Shown: piece after piece, positions 10,706 to 10,741 of the stretch | Layout: every line of letters begins with the position of its first letter | Numbering within the stretch: the first letter of the stretch is position 1 | NCBI GenBank assembly: GCA_016177515.1 | Contig: JACOUZ010000344.1 | Span: 1-10,741 of the forward strand | Source: Acidobacteriota bacterium | GTDB taxonomy: Bacteria > Acidobacteriota > Polarisedimenticolia > Gp22-AA2 | Length of the DNA stretch: 10,741 nucleotides | Direction: 5' to 3' | Made by a program: the position numbers and the translations under genes | The notes under the pieces: generated by a model | Databases searched by the model: none | Told to the model about the DNA's origin: nothing | The model's input: only the letters and a program-made list of their open reading frames with translations

Positions 10706-10741
10706 TGATAGGGATATCGGCGCTTTGGTAATTAAATAACA

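Overview
The window is a G+C-rich bacterial chromosome segment with ordinary housekeeping genes and no mobile element, CRISPR array, tRNA or rRNA that I can see. The G+C content is high in third codon positions, which produces very long spurious antisense reading frames. The GyrB is of the long type with the TOPRIM-region insertion usual in Gram-negative bacteria. The acyl-CoA carboxylase is split into separate subunits. These traits suggest a Gram-negative lineage such as Acidobacteriota or a deltaproteobacterium-like group, but the phylum is an inference of low confidence.

Layout, left to right. (1) 1-471, minus strand: the N-terminal part of a probable glycerate 2-kinase (DUF4147/MOFRL family), cut by the left edge. 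(2) 472-647: a divergent intergenic region with a good sigma-70-type promoter (TTGACA, 18 nt, TATAAG) reading right, and a perfect small hairpin that contains the Shine-Dalgarno sequence of the next gene. (3) 648-920, plus strand: a canonical HU-family nucleoid protein. (4) 921-1035: a convergent intergenic region with GC-rich stem-loops. (5) 1036-10432, minus strand: one compact six-gene unit in transcription order gyrB, gyrA, transaldolase (talC-like), acyl-CoA carboxylase carboxyltransferase (pccB-like), biotin carboxylase (accC-like), and a biotin-carrier protein. The junctions are 5 nt, a 4-nt ATGA overlap, 1 nt, 38 nt and 3 nt, so co-transcription and translational coupling are likely. 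(6) 10433-10741: a leader of about 190 nt with a good minus-strand promoter, inverted and direct repeats, and an AT-rich right edge that may hold a divergent promoter.

How the genes work together: gyrB and gyrA encode both subunits of DNA gyrase. Transaldolase belongs to the non-oxidative pentose phosphate pathway. The last three genes encode a complete acyl-CoA carboxylase (carboxyltransferase, biotin carboxylase and biotin carrier), probably making malonyl-CoA or methylmalonyl-CoA. The notable point is the tight joining of topology control to central carbon and acyl-CoA metabolism in one apparent operon. I found no clear evidence of a wholly new system. The most interesting points are the sequestered HU ribosome binding site, the mixed operon, and active-site residues that refine the calls for the transaldolase and the carboxyltransferase.
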